A stretch of DNA of 64,000 nt, from contig NZ_LSZH01000015.1 in NCBI RefSeq assembly GCF_001647545.1, positions 124,001-188,000 of the forward strand, in the 5' to 3' direction. The position numbers and the translations under genes are program-made. Origin of the DNA: Acinetobacter sp. SFB (lineage in GTDB: Bacteria; Pseudomonadota; Gammaproteobacteria; Pseudomonadales; Moraxellaceae). The notes below the pieces were generated by a model that was not told where the DNA came from, made no database searches, and saw nothing but the letters and a program-made list of their open reading frames with translations. Each line of letters begins with the position of its first letter. Position 1 is the first letter of the stretch. Positions 28,075-35,842 of the stretch are shown one piece after another.

Positions 28075-29043
28075 TCAATTTTTAACATTAGATCGCTCGT
28101 TATTAGAAATGACTTCAACTTCATCGTCATTTTGTACGGTATTGTCATATTGACTATGCTGATCAAACCCTAAAGCATCATTTAAGTTGGACTGATTTTT
28201 CATTATCAAAAGTTGCTTTTGCTCTGTGCAATTTTTTCGAAATTGATCTTTTATTTCATTAATTGCTTCAGGTGCAAGAGCCCCATTTATACTTTGTTGG
28301 TCTACTTCGGACATATCACCTACATAAGCTTTAATTTTTTCTAACTCAATGGTTTTGCTTACAGCTATTTGTACTAAGTATTCCTCAAACTCTTTTGCAG
28401 ATTTGCTCATGTTTTCGTGGATGGTGTTTTTTTGCTGCTCAAGCTTGGTTTTAATTCGAGCAATTTCTTCATCCTTTAATTTCAGCTCTTTCCTTAAAAT
28501 AGAATCATTATTTTTGCTTTTCTCCTTTTTAAGAGTTGATATTATTTTATTTTTTTCTGTTAATTGTGAGTTTTGCCTGTCAATTAAAAACTCTAAACAG
28601 TTTTTAAGGCTTTTAAATTTATATTTTTCTCTAATTCTATCAAGTTCTTTTAATGTCTTTTGATCAAGTGTGATTTGTTTAATGATGCAATTATTTTCTT
28701 TGTTATTGTGGTTGTATTTAAATGATGGGAATTTCTTTTTTAAAATTTCAAAATGCGCATCATTTATTTCAACGATAAATTCATCATTTTCAAATTTTGG
28801 AAGGTAAGGGAATATTTTATTTATAAGATCTGACTGGTTTTGACTGTTTAGGGAAGTAAAGTCTTGATCATCACTTAGCCTAGTCGATGAATCCTTTTTA
28901 GATAAATAGTGATCCTTTTTTCCAGACGCCACAATCTTTCTTATCAGGCCAGATTTCTCGCTGGATTCTAAATCTAAGAATTCTTTTTTTAAATCTGTGT
29001 AAGAAGATAACCATTTCTCTAAAGTTAAATGCGGTCGTGCCAT
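28075..29043 (-). CDS. Ribbon-helix-helix / coiled-coil protein, probable element regulator or partition-like protein
   Basis: A 322-residue, Lys/Glu/Asn-rich soluble protein. Residues about 125-160 (ITLDQKTLKELDRIREKYKF, then KSLKNCLEFLIDRQ) look like a ribbon-helix-helix DNA-binding unit. They are followed by a long predicted coiled coil (about 165-215, with repeated KLKDEEIARIKTKLEQQ heptads). The acidic C-terminus is probably unstructured. The gene is divergent from the two-winged-helix gene, and the 178 bp between hold three inverted repeats, one ending 11 bp upstream of this start. Autoregulation is therefore likely. A KfrA-like role is an alternative. No named family is recognised. Confidence 0.55.
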   Translation of the reverse strand: MARPHLTLEKWLSSYTDLKKEFLDLESSEKSGLIRKIVASGKKDHYLSKKDSSTRLSDDQDFTSLNSQNQSDLINKIFPYLPKFENDEFIVEINDAHFEILKKKFPSFKYNHNNKENNCIIKQITLDQKTLKELDRIREKYKFKSLKNCLEFLIDRQNSQLTEKNKIISTLKKEKSKNNDSILRKELKLKDEEIARIKTKLEQQKNTIHENMSKSAKEFEEYLVQIAVSKTIELEKIKAYVGDMSEVDQQSINGALAPEAINEIKDQFRKNCTEQKQLLIMKNQSNLNDALGFDQHSQYDNTVQNDDEVEVISNNERSNVKN

Positions 29044-29053
29044 TGTTAATTTT

Positions 29054-29152
29054 CATTAATATTTACTTAATATTAATGTATATCAAAAATAAACATTAAG
29101 TAAATGTTAATTAAATGATAATTATAAAAATACCAATTATTAATTATCATTT
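29054..29152. promoter_or_regulatory. Operator cluster: three inverted repeats between divergent island genes
   Basis: CATTAATATT-tactt-AATATTAATG lies at 29054-29078, AACATT-aagta-AATGTT at 29092-29108, and AAATGATAATTA / TAATTATCATTT at 29113-29124 and 29141-29152. The first two share the word ATTAAGTAAAT in opposite orientation and so look like two copies of one palindromic operator. Confidence 0.7.
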
Positions 29153-29221
29153 TGTGCCTATCACGTTTAGTGTATGATACCTATGCCTGAGATATAGGTT
29201 AATTAAGTAGAGATTTTTATT

Positions 29222-31006
29222 GTGGATCGGAAGATTTCTGAGCAGCATTTCTTAACCCTATTTATGGCTTTTTATCAGAGGGTGGAGGGGCAACTTTCAG
29301 CCTACGCTGTTTGGGCGCTAATTACTTTTATAAGAAATTTTGGAGCTGAGAGTACATCATTACCGCTTGCCCAATTGGCTAAAGCTACTGGCATACAGAC
29401 TAAAAAATTACGGGTTGTATTGAATGAATTAGAGCAGCATGGAATATTAAAAATAGATTTCCCTGAGACGGGAAAACGTGCCAGAGTCCGTCACTTACAG
29501 CTTAATCTTGCTTATATTGGCGATGATTTAATAATGTCTGTTAATAGCCTGGATAATACTATTATTAAAAGAATGTCTAGAAAATTTCCGTTATTAAAAT
29601 TTATTGCACTTCTATTTATAAAAAGTGCTGAGATAAAAATCAGCAATTTACCTAAAAAAACAGAGACTGATTGCAATCTTGATTATCGAAGTTATCTTGT
29701 TTTATTGCGGTTAATTTATGGTGCAGATTCGTTTGGGATTGTTATAGGGTGTGGAATTGCTGAAATAGAGCGGGCAACAGGGTTAAACAAACAATCTATT
29801 TATCGGGCTATACAGCAGCTTAAACAATTCGGATTTATTCGATGTCAGGCAAATGGAGCAATTCGAAATAGTTTTATTCAGATAGAGTCTCCAATTTACG
29901 CTTTAAACCTTTCACATAAATTTTGGGGCGATGTTGCAATTTACGGTAAATTTTATATTTTAAAATACCCGCAGCCACATGCTTTTGAAGTCCAGAAGGT
30001 AGCCTCTATTTTTACTTTGCTTGATCAAAAGGGTGGCTTATTTTTAAACAATGAAAGCGAACATTCAGATGCTGGTTTGAATATTCTAAAACATAAAAAT
30101 AACTATTTGCTGTGTGATCCTTTGTGTTGGATGAAGCCTGTTCTATATGAAAAGAATAATAATTTTAATGTAATACAGAGAGCGCAAGTCATGAAATTCT
30201 TCGATCATTATTTAGAATTAAAGCAATTGCATCCTGAGAATTCATTATCCACTGCTTTTAATTTAAAGCCTCATGAAAATATTCTGGATGATGAGGTGGC
30301 TTTAGACCGTTTAGAATCTACCAAGGCTATAAAACTCAGTGGAATGCATAACCGCTTAGGTCTTTTTCAAAGTTTACTTGAGCAGTGGTGCTGTCAGATC
30401 TATAGCCAGAATAAATCCTTTTTTAAAATGTTAAGAGATGCTAATCCAGTAGTAATTGATGATGAAAGTTTTGAACGTTTAGAGTGCATAGACTCTCTCT
30501 ATCCGTATTCATTGCATGATAACCAAATCAAAATAATCAAAAAAGAAATGGAGTTAAAGAATGAATCGGATAAAACTCCATCGAGGATCGTAGCCAAATT
30601 AAAAGCAGAACAGTTCAGGGTTCATCAGTTTTTAATGGCTCTTATGGATCTCATTGCATACAACCAAATTTACTTTTTTCAGCAATGTATGACTAAATAT
30701 TCCGCTATTGATAATACGACTAAGAGGGGGTTAGACCGAGTATTTGCTGAGGCAAGAGAAATAGTAAAGCCTTTTAGAATTCTACCTCGGTCGTTTATTC
30801 AGAACACGTACAGCTGTTGCTTTGTTCCTGATCAGGATGCAAAAGCGGACGAGTATTTCTTATGCGAATTGGAATTTCAAAAAGCATTGCAAGATGCGAC
30901 TCCATTCGACTTTCCAGTACAGCAAATGACAGAAATATCGCCAACACTGGAAGAACTTAAAAATTATGGATTACTGCAGCATCGCTGTTTATCATTATTT
31001 GAGTAA
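29222..31006 (+). CDS. Large protein with two winged-helix domains, unknown role in the island backbone
   Basis: A 594-residue soluble protein starting at GTG. Two helix-turn-helix segments of similar pattern are visible: LAKATGIQTKKLRVVLNELE followed by QHGILKI (about residues 47-75), and IERATGLNKQSIYRAIQQLK followed by QFGFIRC (about 182-208). The remaining 380 residues have no motif that I know. The pairing of two winged helices is seen in initiators and in transcription factors of mobile elements, so replication or control of the element are both possible. It is divergent from the RHH protein and lies upstream of the Rep gene. Confidence 0.55.
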   Translation: MDRKISEQHFLTLFMAFYQRVEGQLSAYAVWALITFIRNFGAESTSLPLAQLAKATGIQTKKLRVVLNELEQHGILKIDFPETGKRARVRHLQLNLAYIGDDLIMSVNSLDNTIIKRMSRKFPLLKFIALLFIKSAEIKISNLPKKTETDCNLDYRSYLVLLRLIYGADSFGIVIGCGIAEIERATGLNKQSIYRAIQQLKQFGFIRCQANGAIRNSFIQIESPIYALNLSHKFWGDVAIYGKFYILKYPQPHAFEVQKVASIFTLLDQKGGLFLNNESEHSDAGLNILKHKNNYLLCDPLCWMKPVLYEKNNNFNVIQRAQVMKFFDHYLELKQLHPENSLSTAFNLKPHENILDDEVALDRLESTKAIKLSGMHNRLGLFQSLLEQWCCQIYSQNKSFFKMLRDANPVVIDDESFERLECIDSLYPYSLHDNQIKIIKKEMELKNESDKTPSRIVAKLKAEQFRVHQFLMALMDLIAYNQIYFFQQCMTKYSAIDNTTKRGLDRVFAEAREIVKPFRILPRSFIQNTYSCCFVPDQDAKADEYFLCELEFQKALQDATPFDFPVQQMTEISPTLEELKNYGLLQHRCLSLFE

Positions 31007-31191
31007 TACACATGCTTGATTTAGGTTTATAACTAAAATATTCAAAAAACATTTTTCTGACTTAACTATCGTAACGATGAAATATCTAAAAAGCCTAGCT
31101 TAGCCGAAGGTTTGGAAATCGTGCTGATCGGCTAGGCTATCATTATTGCTTTTGCGCTAAGACGGTTTTATCTATTATTTATATAGATAAT

Positions 31192-31221
31192 TAATTACTA
31201 TAGGGTTACTAATTACTATAG
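31192..31221 (+). repeat. Iteron-like direct repeats TAATTACTATAG
   Basis: There are two exact 12-bp copies at 31192-31203 and 31210-31221 (18-bp period), with looser variants downstream. Confidence 0.5.
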
Positions 31222-31457
31222 ATACTAAGATAGATAATAAAACTATAAATACTAGATATATCAATACAATCACGATTACTCATGCACATAACAAGAACAA
31301 TTAGGTATGTCCTACAGATCTGAATAGATATCCCAATATAAATGACGCTATTGATCAATAGTCCATGTAGGATCAGATCACTATTCGATACGTGTAAATA
31401 TTGGATGATGTGTCCTTACACTAGATCAGGACGCCATTTAAAAAAATAAGTCGATTG

Positions 31458-31485
31458 CTTAACTATGACGTTAATCATAGTTAAG
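31458..31485 (+). promoter_or_regulatory. Perfect 11-bp inverted repeat covering the Rep ribosome-binding site
   Basis: CTTAACTATGA-cgttaa-TCATAGTTAAG; the right arm ends in AAG of the AAGGAAA ribosome site before GTG 31496. It could be an autoregulatory operator, an RNA hairpin limiting translation, or a nick-site hairpin. Confidence 0.65.
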
Positions 31486-31495
31486 GAAATTCAAC

Positions 31496-32497
31496 GTGTT
31501 CCCATTCAATTTAGATCATCAGGCAGGGGTGATGTATGCCATTCATACCTTTGTGGATGTATGTCTTAATTTTGATATGCCGAATGAAGCGTTCATTTTC
31601 AACCTAGAACACTTATGGTGTGCATTTGAAGCGTTTAAACAAGAAGGAATTGAGTACGCAGCATCGATTAGGGCGTTTGTTGCAGTCACTGAATACGTCA
31701 ATAGTCAGCGTCGCATGCTTAATTTTGGTGAATATCTATCAGGGTTGCCTATAGGCGAAATTAAGGCATTAAGACGAATCCTGCATGCGCATCGAGGGGT
31801 GATACGTGAGGAGATCAAAAGCTTTACTAGACGGAAAGAATTGAATCGAGTGGCGTTACTTGAGGAGTTCGAAGGTGCAATTAAAGCCTATCATGAAGTA
31901 TTGGTGATCAGGGTAGATTTATACTATTCCAAAGATCGTCTGATCGAAATTACCATACATGACTTCTATCAGCATGTCGGAAAACTACGTGATTTGATTA
32001 CGGATAAGAATGGATATTTTGATGCACTTTTGACTTATGCGATTGCGCTGGAGCATGGAATAACCAAAGGCTTTCATGTGCATCTGGCATTGGTTATTAA
32101 TGAGTCCAAATATCGCAACGATTATAATATTGCTAAATGGGTGATTGAAAAATGGCAGGAGATCACTCTTGGAAAAGGGTATGGATGGAATAACAACACG
32201 ACAGAAAACAAAAAGAATTATCGCGATCAAGGTACTTTAGGGATTGGGATGATTCGTCGTACAGAGCCTGATCAAGGCAATAATGCTTTAAAAACCGTTG
32301 CATATCTCAGTGATCTTGAAAAATACAGGCAGACGTTATTGGTTAAACCACGAGGACGCAGAACCTTTTATAAAGGGGATTATCAGCATCATGGTCGCCC
32401 TATACCTGATACAGAGGAAAATAGAAGAATCAAAGAATGGAATGCACAGACTGCTTTAGCAAAGCTGGAAGAGGAGGTTTGGTTTAAAAAAATATGA
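31496..32497 (+). CDS. Inovirus Gp2 / YagK-YfjJ family replication protein (HUH type)
   Basis: A 333-residue protein starting at GTG. The segment ITKGFHVHLALVINESKYRN contains the His-hydrophobic-His motif (His194, His196) of HUH relaxases/replicases. Further on, NNALKTVAYLSDLEKYRQ contains the tyrosines expected for the nicking residue. This arrangement is that of the YagK/YfjJ C-terminal family and inovirus Gp2-like proteins, known from cryptic prophages of E. coli. The protein should nick one strand at an origin and start rolling-circle replication of the excised element. An 11-bp inverted repeat covers its ribosome site. The next gene starts 42 bp later. Confidence 0.75.
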   Translation: MFPFNLDHQAGVMYAIHTFVDVCLNFDMPNEAFIFNLEHLWCAFEAFKQEGIEYAASIRAFVAVTEYVNSQRRMLNFGEYLSGLPIGEIKALRRILHAHRGVIREEIKSFTRRKELNRVALLEEFEGAIKAYHEVLVIRVDLYYSKDRLIEITIHDFYQHVGKLRDLITDKNGYFDALLTYAIALEHGITKGFHVHLALVINESKYRNDYNIAKWVIEKWQEITLGKGYGWNNNTTENKKNYRDQGTLGIGMIRRTEPDQGNNALKTVAYLSDLEKYRQTLLVKPRGRRTFYKGDYQHHGRPIPDTEENRRIKEWNAQTALAKLEEEVWFKKI

Positions 32498-32539
32498 ATG
32501 TGCCAGTTCTATGAAATCAATTCATTCATAGGACAACAC

Positions 32540-33511
32540 ATGAGTAATTTAGCATTAGAGTTTACAGCTGCACGCTTAGAACAAAACATGATTGAGCATT
32601 ACAAAAGACTCAAATTTGAGCGGGTTCCAGAAAGTGTTGAGTTCAACGATTATAAAAATTCTTTAAATCAGGAGTTAAAACAAAAACTTATGAGCTACTT
32701 TGATGATTGGCGTATCCTGATGGTGGCTTGTGGAGGGCAGCACAAGTTTTCATTTTGGGTGGATGCTTTTTATCGTGCTTATAGCAGTGTGTTACTGGAA
32801 TCAGGTGCTCCATATTTTACAATGGAGGGTACTACCACAGCTTCTCATTACAATGATCAAGCATCTGCACATATTGATAAAATTTTGAAGCGTCTGAATA
32901 AGTTATTTAAAAGTGCAAGCTTTTTAGAACAACTTCAGCAGCATAATCAGCATTACATGAAGCAGATCGACAAAATTCGTGAATCCTATTGTGCGGTGAG
33001 TGAAATATATCCCAATGCTATTGATTTGAAATTTGAACTGAGTCTAGAAGGATTGCACAATCAATGGATTGATATCTCTGGGTGGAATAATTTGCTTTAT
33101 CACTTTCAAAAGCAGCTCAGACAACTCTCTTGGTATAACGCCCAAGCCGTATTTACGTTTTATCAGGTTATTCGGGTTGATCAACGCTATATTGTGAAAT
33201 TCTTTCTGACCCTAGACCCCTTATTGTATGGCGAACCTTCAGTGTATAGTCGAGAAATAGATATCTGGTGGAAAAGGGTAACTCAAAATAGGGGGATTTC
33301 GTTTTGTCCACTAGTAGACTTTCAGCAATATCAACATGAAGACGAATATCAACTAATTATCAAAAGGAATACTCAGGATCAAGTTTTAGACCCTTTAAGT
33401 GCCTTAGATGAGATGCCTGATCGAGAAACCAGTAGCGAAGGTTTAGCCAATAGAATCTGTGTTTATCCTAAAGGTTTTAAATGGTTTCACGGCGCACCCG
33501 TACGACGCTAA
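32540..33511 (+). CDS. Unknown island protein downstream of Rep
   Basis: 323 residues from ATG 32540, which has AGGAC at good distance; an in-frame ATG at 32498 touching the previous stop is possible but lacks a ribosome site. It is soluble, with no signal peptide, and helical in the middle (HIDKILKRLNKLFKSASFLE). The motif-like block KFSFWVDAFYRAYSSVLLES is unassigned. It is probably co-transcribed with the Rep gene and may assist replication. No family is recognised. Confidence 0.6.
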   Translation: MSNLALEFTAARLEQNMIEHYKRLKFERVPESVEFNDYKNSLNQELKQKLMSYFDDWRILMVACGGQHKFSFWVDAFYRAYSSVLLESGAPYFTMEGTTTASHYNDQASAHIDKILKRLNKLFKSASFLEQLQQHNQHYMKQIDKIRESYCAVSEIYPNAIDLKFELSLEGLHNQWIDISGWNNLLYHFQKQLRQLSWYNAQAVFTFYQVIRVDQRYIVKFFLTLDPLLYGEPSVYSREIDIWWKRVTQNRGISFCPLVDFQQYQHEDEYQLIIKRNTQDQVLDPLSALDEMPDRETSSEGLANRICVYPKGFKWFHGAPVRR

Positions 33512-34099
33512 AAATTCATATTACATTCCTGTACTTGCTTGACGCATCTAAGATGCTCAGATTATCCTTAGCCTGCTGACCTACATCGTCAGTCGGTTTT
33601 GACAGACCGTTATCATCTAGCACATCAAAAAAGTAATTTTTTGGTGGCGAACTCGTTCGTCCCCCTTCGTTGCGGTAGGGCGAGGGAGGGACGCCTTGTG
33701 CGTGCCGGTTCCTAGATGACTGGTCTGTCAACCCTTTCTCGTTCTGCCACCATCATTTGACAGTGACTTGGTAGAACTTCTATATCATCTAGGAGTACGC
33801 CATGCGCTTACATCAATACCATCCCTTATTTTTCTCTTTTTCAGTATTTGTGCCGTTGGGTGATTAGACCTGATGCTGTGCAGTCAGTGCATAGCTGTGT
33901 CTATCGCTTTTTAAGAATAAAACTTTTTCAAATACATATTACCGATATGAAGATGAATCTCTAATGCTGTTTTGAGCTAAGTAGATCTGTACGCTTTATC
34001 GTCTATAAAAAATTCAAAAACTTAGATATTCATTCCAACCAATATTGCATGGGGGACACTGGATCTGCTGAAGACCAGTGATGCCTGTAAAAAGAGAAA
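33512..34099. other. Non-coding region with a strongly structured GC-rich core
   Basis: 588 bp between the Rep operon and the exported-protein cluster. The first 270 bp fold into nested hairpins (see the separate entry). The rest (33800-34080) is AT-rich with no frame I trust; a small hairpin CACTGGAT.../...GACCAGTG (about 34057-34080) stands just before the next gene. Confidence 0.6.
33598..33782. ncRNA. Structured element: putative ssDNA replication origin or structured RNA
   Basis: An outer stem is formed by GACAGACC...ATCATCTAG (about 33599-33620) and CTAGATGA..GGTCTGTC (about 33713-33730). Inside are CAAAAAA/TTTTTTG (33626-33643) and a GC-rich part where GGCG...GTCCC pairs with GGGAC..GCC. 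A further hairpin GTTCTGCCA/TGGTAGAAC (about 33751-33778) follows. The segment is GC-rich in an AT-rich element and lies behind a HUH Rep gene. A 71-codon frame read through it on the minus strand looks like a by-product. Confidence 0.5.
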
Positions 34100-34366
34100 A
34101 TGACTATGTTAAAAACTTTCCTAAAAACTACCCTGATTTCATCACTACTTGCAGGTGCATCATGGGCGCAAGCAGGCTGGTTTGCGCAAGCCAGTGAAGC
34201 CTATTTTGTTCAGGCCCGAAATTTGGGTGGCGGGGTCTATCAGTGCATGTATAAAACCAATCCGGGCAATCGCGGCTGGCGGAATTTCACGGTGAACTTT
34301 CAGGGTGGCTGCCCGCGCTTCGTTCACTTTAATGCTCAGAATGGTCAAGTCTCTGTACCGAACTAA
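34100..34366 (+). CDS. Small exported protein (88 aa)
   Basis: Signal peptide MLKTFLKTTLISSLLAGASW with cleavage after AQA. The mature part of about 62 residues has two cysteines (VYQCMYKT and FQGGCPRF) that could form a disulphide, and aromatic/Gly-rich strands. ATG 34100 or 34106 is possible. It is the first of three exported products in a row. No family is recognised; a surface, coat-like or entry-exclusion role would be guesswork. Confidence 0.65.
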   Translation: MTMLKTFLKTTLISSLLAGASWAQAGWFAQASEAYFVQARNLGGGVYQCMYKTNPGNRGWRNFTVNFQGGCPRFVHFNAQNGQVSVPN

Positions 34367-34384
34367 ATGGTGGGGAGATTTGAG

Positions 34385-34954
34385 ATGAACCAAAAAACCA
34401 TATTGGCCTTAGCTGTTATTCTGGCTTTGACTATTGTGATTGTGTCCGGATTCTATTTTTTCAGTACTAAGCCGAATGTTCAGAAGCCTGTGCAAACAGC
34501 TGAAACCGCGGTGCGTGATATGCCGGTCTCAGAAGCTGCTGCTTCAGAAGGCATTCCTGCTGCGGAAGTTGATGGCATTGATGTGGAGGAATTGACTGCT
34601 GGAATTAAGCAACCAAGCTCTGTACAGCATCAACCTAAGCTGCTGAAATTTGAGCTGGATCAAAGCCTGAAAGCGACAGATACCTTGCTGTCCATGCTTC
34701 CTTATGCAGACCTACCTGAATTTGAACAGAAAAATGTAGATAAGTATCAGCAGCTCGTCTTTGCCAAAGCCTCTCAAGATACCGGTAAGCCCGTGAGCGG
34801 TTTTAGCTTGCAGGAACACGGCGCATTAGAGTCGGAACAGGCGGGCAACCGTTACTACGTCTATAAATTTGATAATGGCGCAGACTGTAAAATTCATCTG
34901 GTCAGTATTGATTTAGAGACAGGTGATTACGGCGTGAGCTACAACTACTGCTGA
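34385..34954 (+). CDS. Membrane-anchored periplasmic protein (189 aa), unknown
   Basis: MNQKTILALAVILALTIVIV forms an N-terminal anchor; the rest is outside. It has an Ala/Glu/Pro-rich linker (about 28-75) and then a folded domain with a cysteine pair near the end (DCKIHLV, SYNYC). GGGGAG is 8 bp before ATG 34385, so the earlier ATG at 34367 is not used. It lies 18 bp after the small exported protein and 11 bp before the lipoprotein gene, clearly one operon. Confidence 0.65.
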   Translation: MNQKTILALAVILALTIVIVSGFYFFSTKPNVQKPVQTAETAVRDMPVSEAAASEGIPAAEVDGIDVEELTAGIKQPSSVQHQPKLLKFELDQSLKATDTLLSMLPYADLPEFEQKNVDKYQQLVFAKASQDTGKPVSGFSLQEHGALESEQAGNRYYVYKFDNGADCKIHLVSIDLETGDYGVSYNYC

Positions 34955-34965
34955 GGATAAATTTT

Positions 34966-35346
34966 ATGAATACATTTTTTAAATCGATCCTGCTGGCAGT
35001 AACGGCTGCTGCAGGCATGATGCTGTCAGGGTGTAGTTCTAGCCTTGATCCTAATACTTTTACCGTTGAAATGAATGTAGTAGATACCAGCAACTGGTAT
35101 GCGCAAAACCAAGCGGCAAATGTCATCACCATTCGTTCCAACAGTCCAGATCCGATTAATGTCACCAATGTGCTGATTAACAACGGTGAATGCAGTTATG
35201 AAGGCTATCGCAGATCGTTGGAGTATCCGCAGCATTTTAAAATGGGACTGCGTTTAAGGCTGAAATTAACTGGCTGCAGTTACGATAATGTCGTACGTGT
35301 CGATGTTGAAACAGAACAGGGAACAGCGAGCTATAGCTTTCAATAG
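34966..35346 (+). CDS. Small lipoprotein (126 aa)
   Basis: Signal peptide with lipobox LSGC (MNTFFKSILLAVTAAAGMM then LSGCSSS), so it is lipidated and membrane-attached. The mature domain is beta-rich with two cysteines (NNGECSYEGY, LTGCSYDN). GAGGATAAATTTT precedes ATG. It is the third exported protein of the cluster and ends with TAG followed by a terminator. No family is recognised. Confidence 0.68.
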   Translation: MNTFFKSILLAVTAAAGMMLSGCSSSLDPNTFTVEMNVVDTSNWYAQNQAANVITIRSNSPDPINVTNVLINNGECSYEGYRRSLEYPQHFKMGLRLRLKLTGCSYDNVVRVDVETEQGTASYSFQ

Positions 35347-35384
35347 CGGTTTTAAACACTAAACGACGAACTTAAATCTAAATC

Positions 35385-35415
35385 AAACCGTGTCCTCAAT
35401 GGGCACGGTTTTTTT
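35385..35415 (+). terminator. Terminator of the exported-protein operon
   Basis: The stem AAACCGTG / CACGGTTT is followed by seven T residues, 38 bp after the lipoprotein stop. Confidence 0.88.
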
Positions 35416-35466
35416 ATGCCCTTAATTCAGCTCGTCGTACTCAATTCATTTCACAAGGAATATTCA

Positions 35467-35769
35467 ATGTCCTTAATTCAATGCCCTTATTGTCAGTCCA
35501 CTCATGTCAGACAGATGGATTCAAGTCATGCAAACGCCAACTATTTCGAACAACTGCAACGCTGTATTTCACCCACACAGATGGCGCTGTTCGGCATGCA
35601 GCTTGCCAAAAAAGCAGGATTTCCACCTTTTACAGGCGCAGCCATCGGTGTTGTTGTCGGTGGTGTATTGGTCATCGTCAGTCAGTACTGCTATGAAAAA
35701 TATTATAGCAATGCAGAGCAGTATATCTGTCAGGACTGCCATCAGCATTTTGCTTGGGCCCAGTCTTAA
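35467..35769 (+). CDS. Zinc-ribbon protein with one membrane helix (100 aa)
   Basis: An N-terminal CPYC (MSLIQCPYCQSTHVRQ) and a C-terminal CQDC (YICQDCHQHF) would form one zinc ribbon across the chain. A hydrophobic helix GAAIGVVVGGVLVIVSQY lies between. ATG 35467 with AAGGAATATTC is preferred; ATG 35416 adds an unlikely leader derived from a partial repeat of the same sequence (ATGCCCTTAATTCA / ATGTCCTTAATTCA). Function unknown. Confidence 0.6.
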   Translation: MSLIQCPYCQSTHVRQMDSSHANANYFEQLQRCISPTQMALFGMQLAKKAGFPPFTGAAIGVVVGGVLVIVSQYCYEKYYSNAEQYICQDCHQHFAWAQS

Positions 35770-35842
35770 CAGAAGCAGATTTTACAGCTGATTATTTTTA
35801 AATATTTTAATTCAATCAATTATAGGTACAGGAATTAACACT

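Larger units (their letters stand above)
31007..31495. other. Non-coding region before the Rep gene, with iteron-like repeats and dyads
   Basis: 490 bp without a gene. It holds a dyad AGCCTAG/CTAGGCT (31092-31138) and two copies of TAATTACTATAG 18 bp apart (31192 and 31210) inside a run of related ACTATAG/AGATA words to about 31260. An imperfect large dyad lies around 31300-31420, and a perfect 11-bp inverted repeat at 31458-31485 overlaps the Rep ribosome site. It is a reasonable place for a replication origin. Confidence 0.5.

Noticed and set aside
31092-31260. CRISPR-like array suggested by spaced short repeats before the Rep gene
   Set aside because: Repeats are only 12 bp with 6-bp gaps, too few and too short, and no cas gene is present; iteron-like is the better reading.
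33516-33731. 71-codon minus-strand frame through the structured element
   Set aside because: It follows exactly the region of nested hairpins, has no clear ribosome site, and its Pro/Ser/Arg-rich product looks like translated structure. I keep the element as non-coding.
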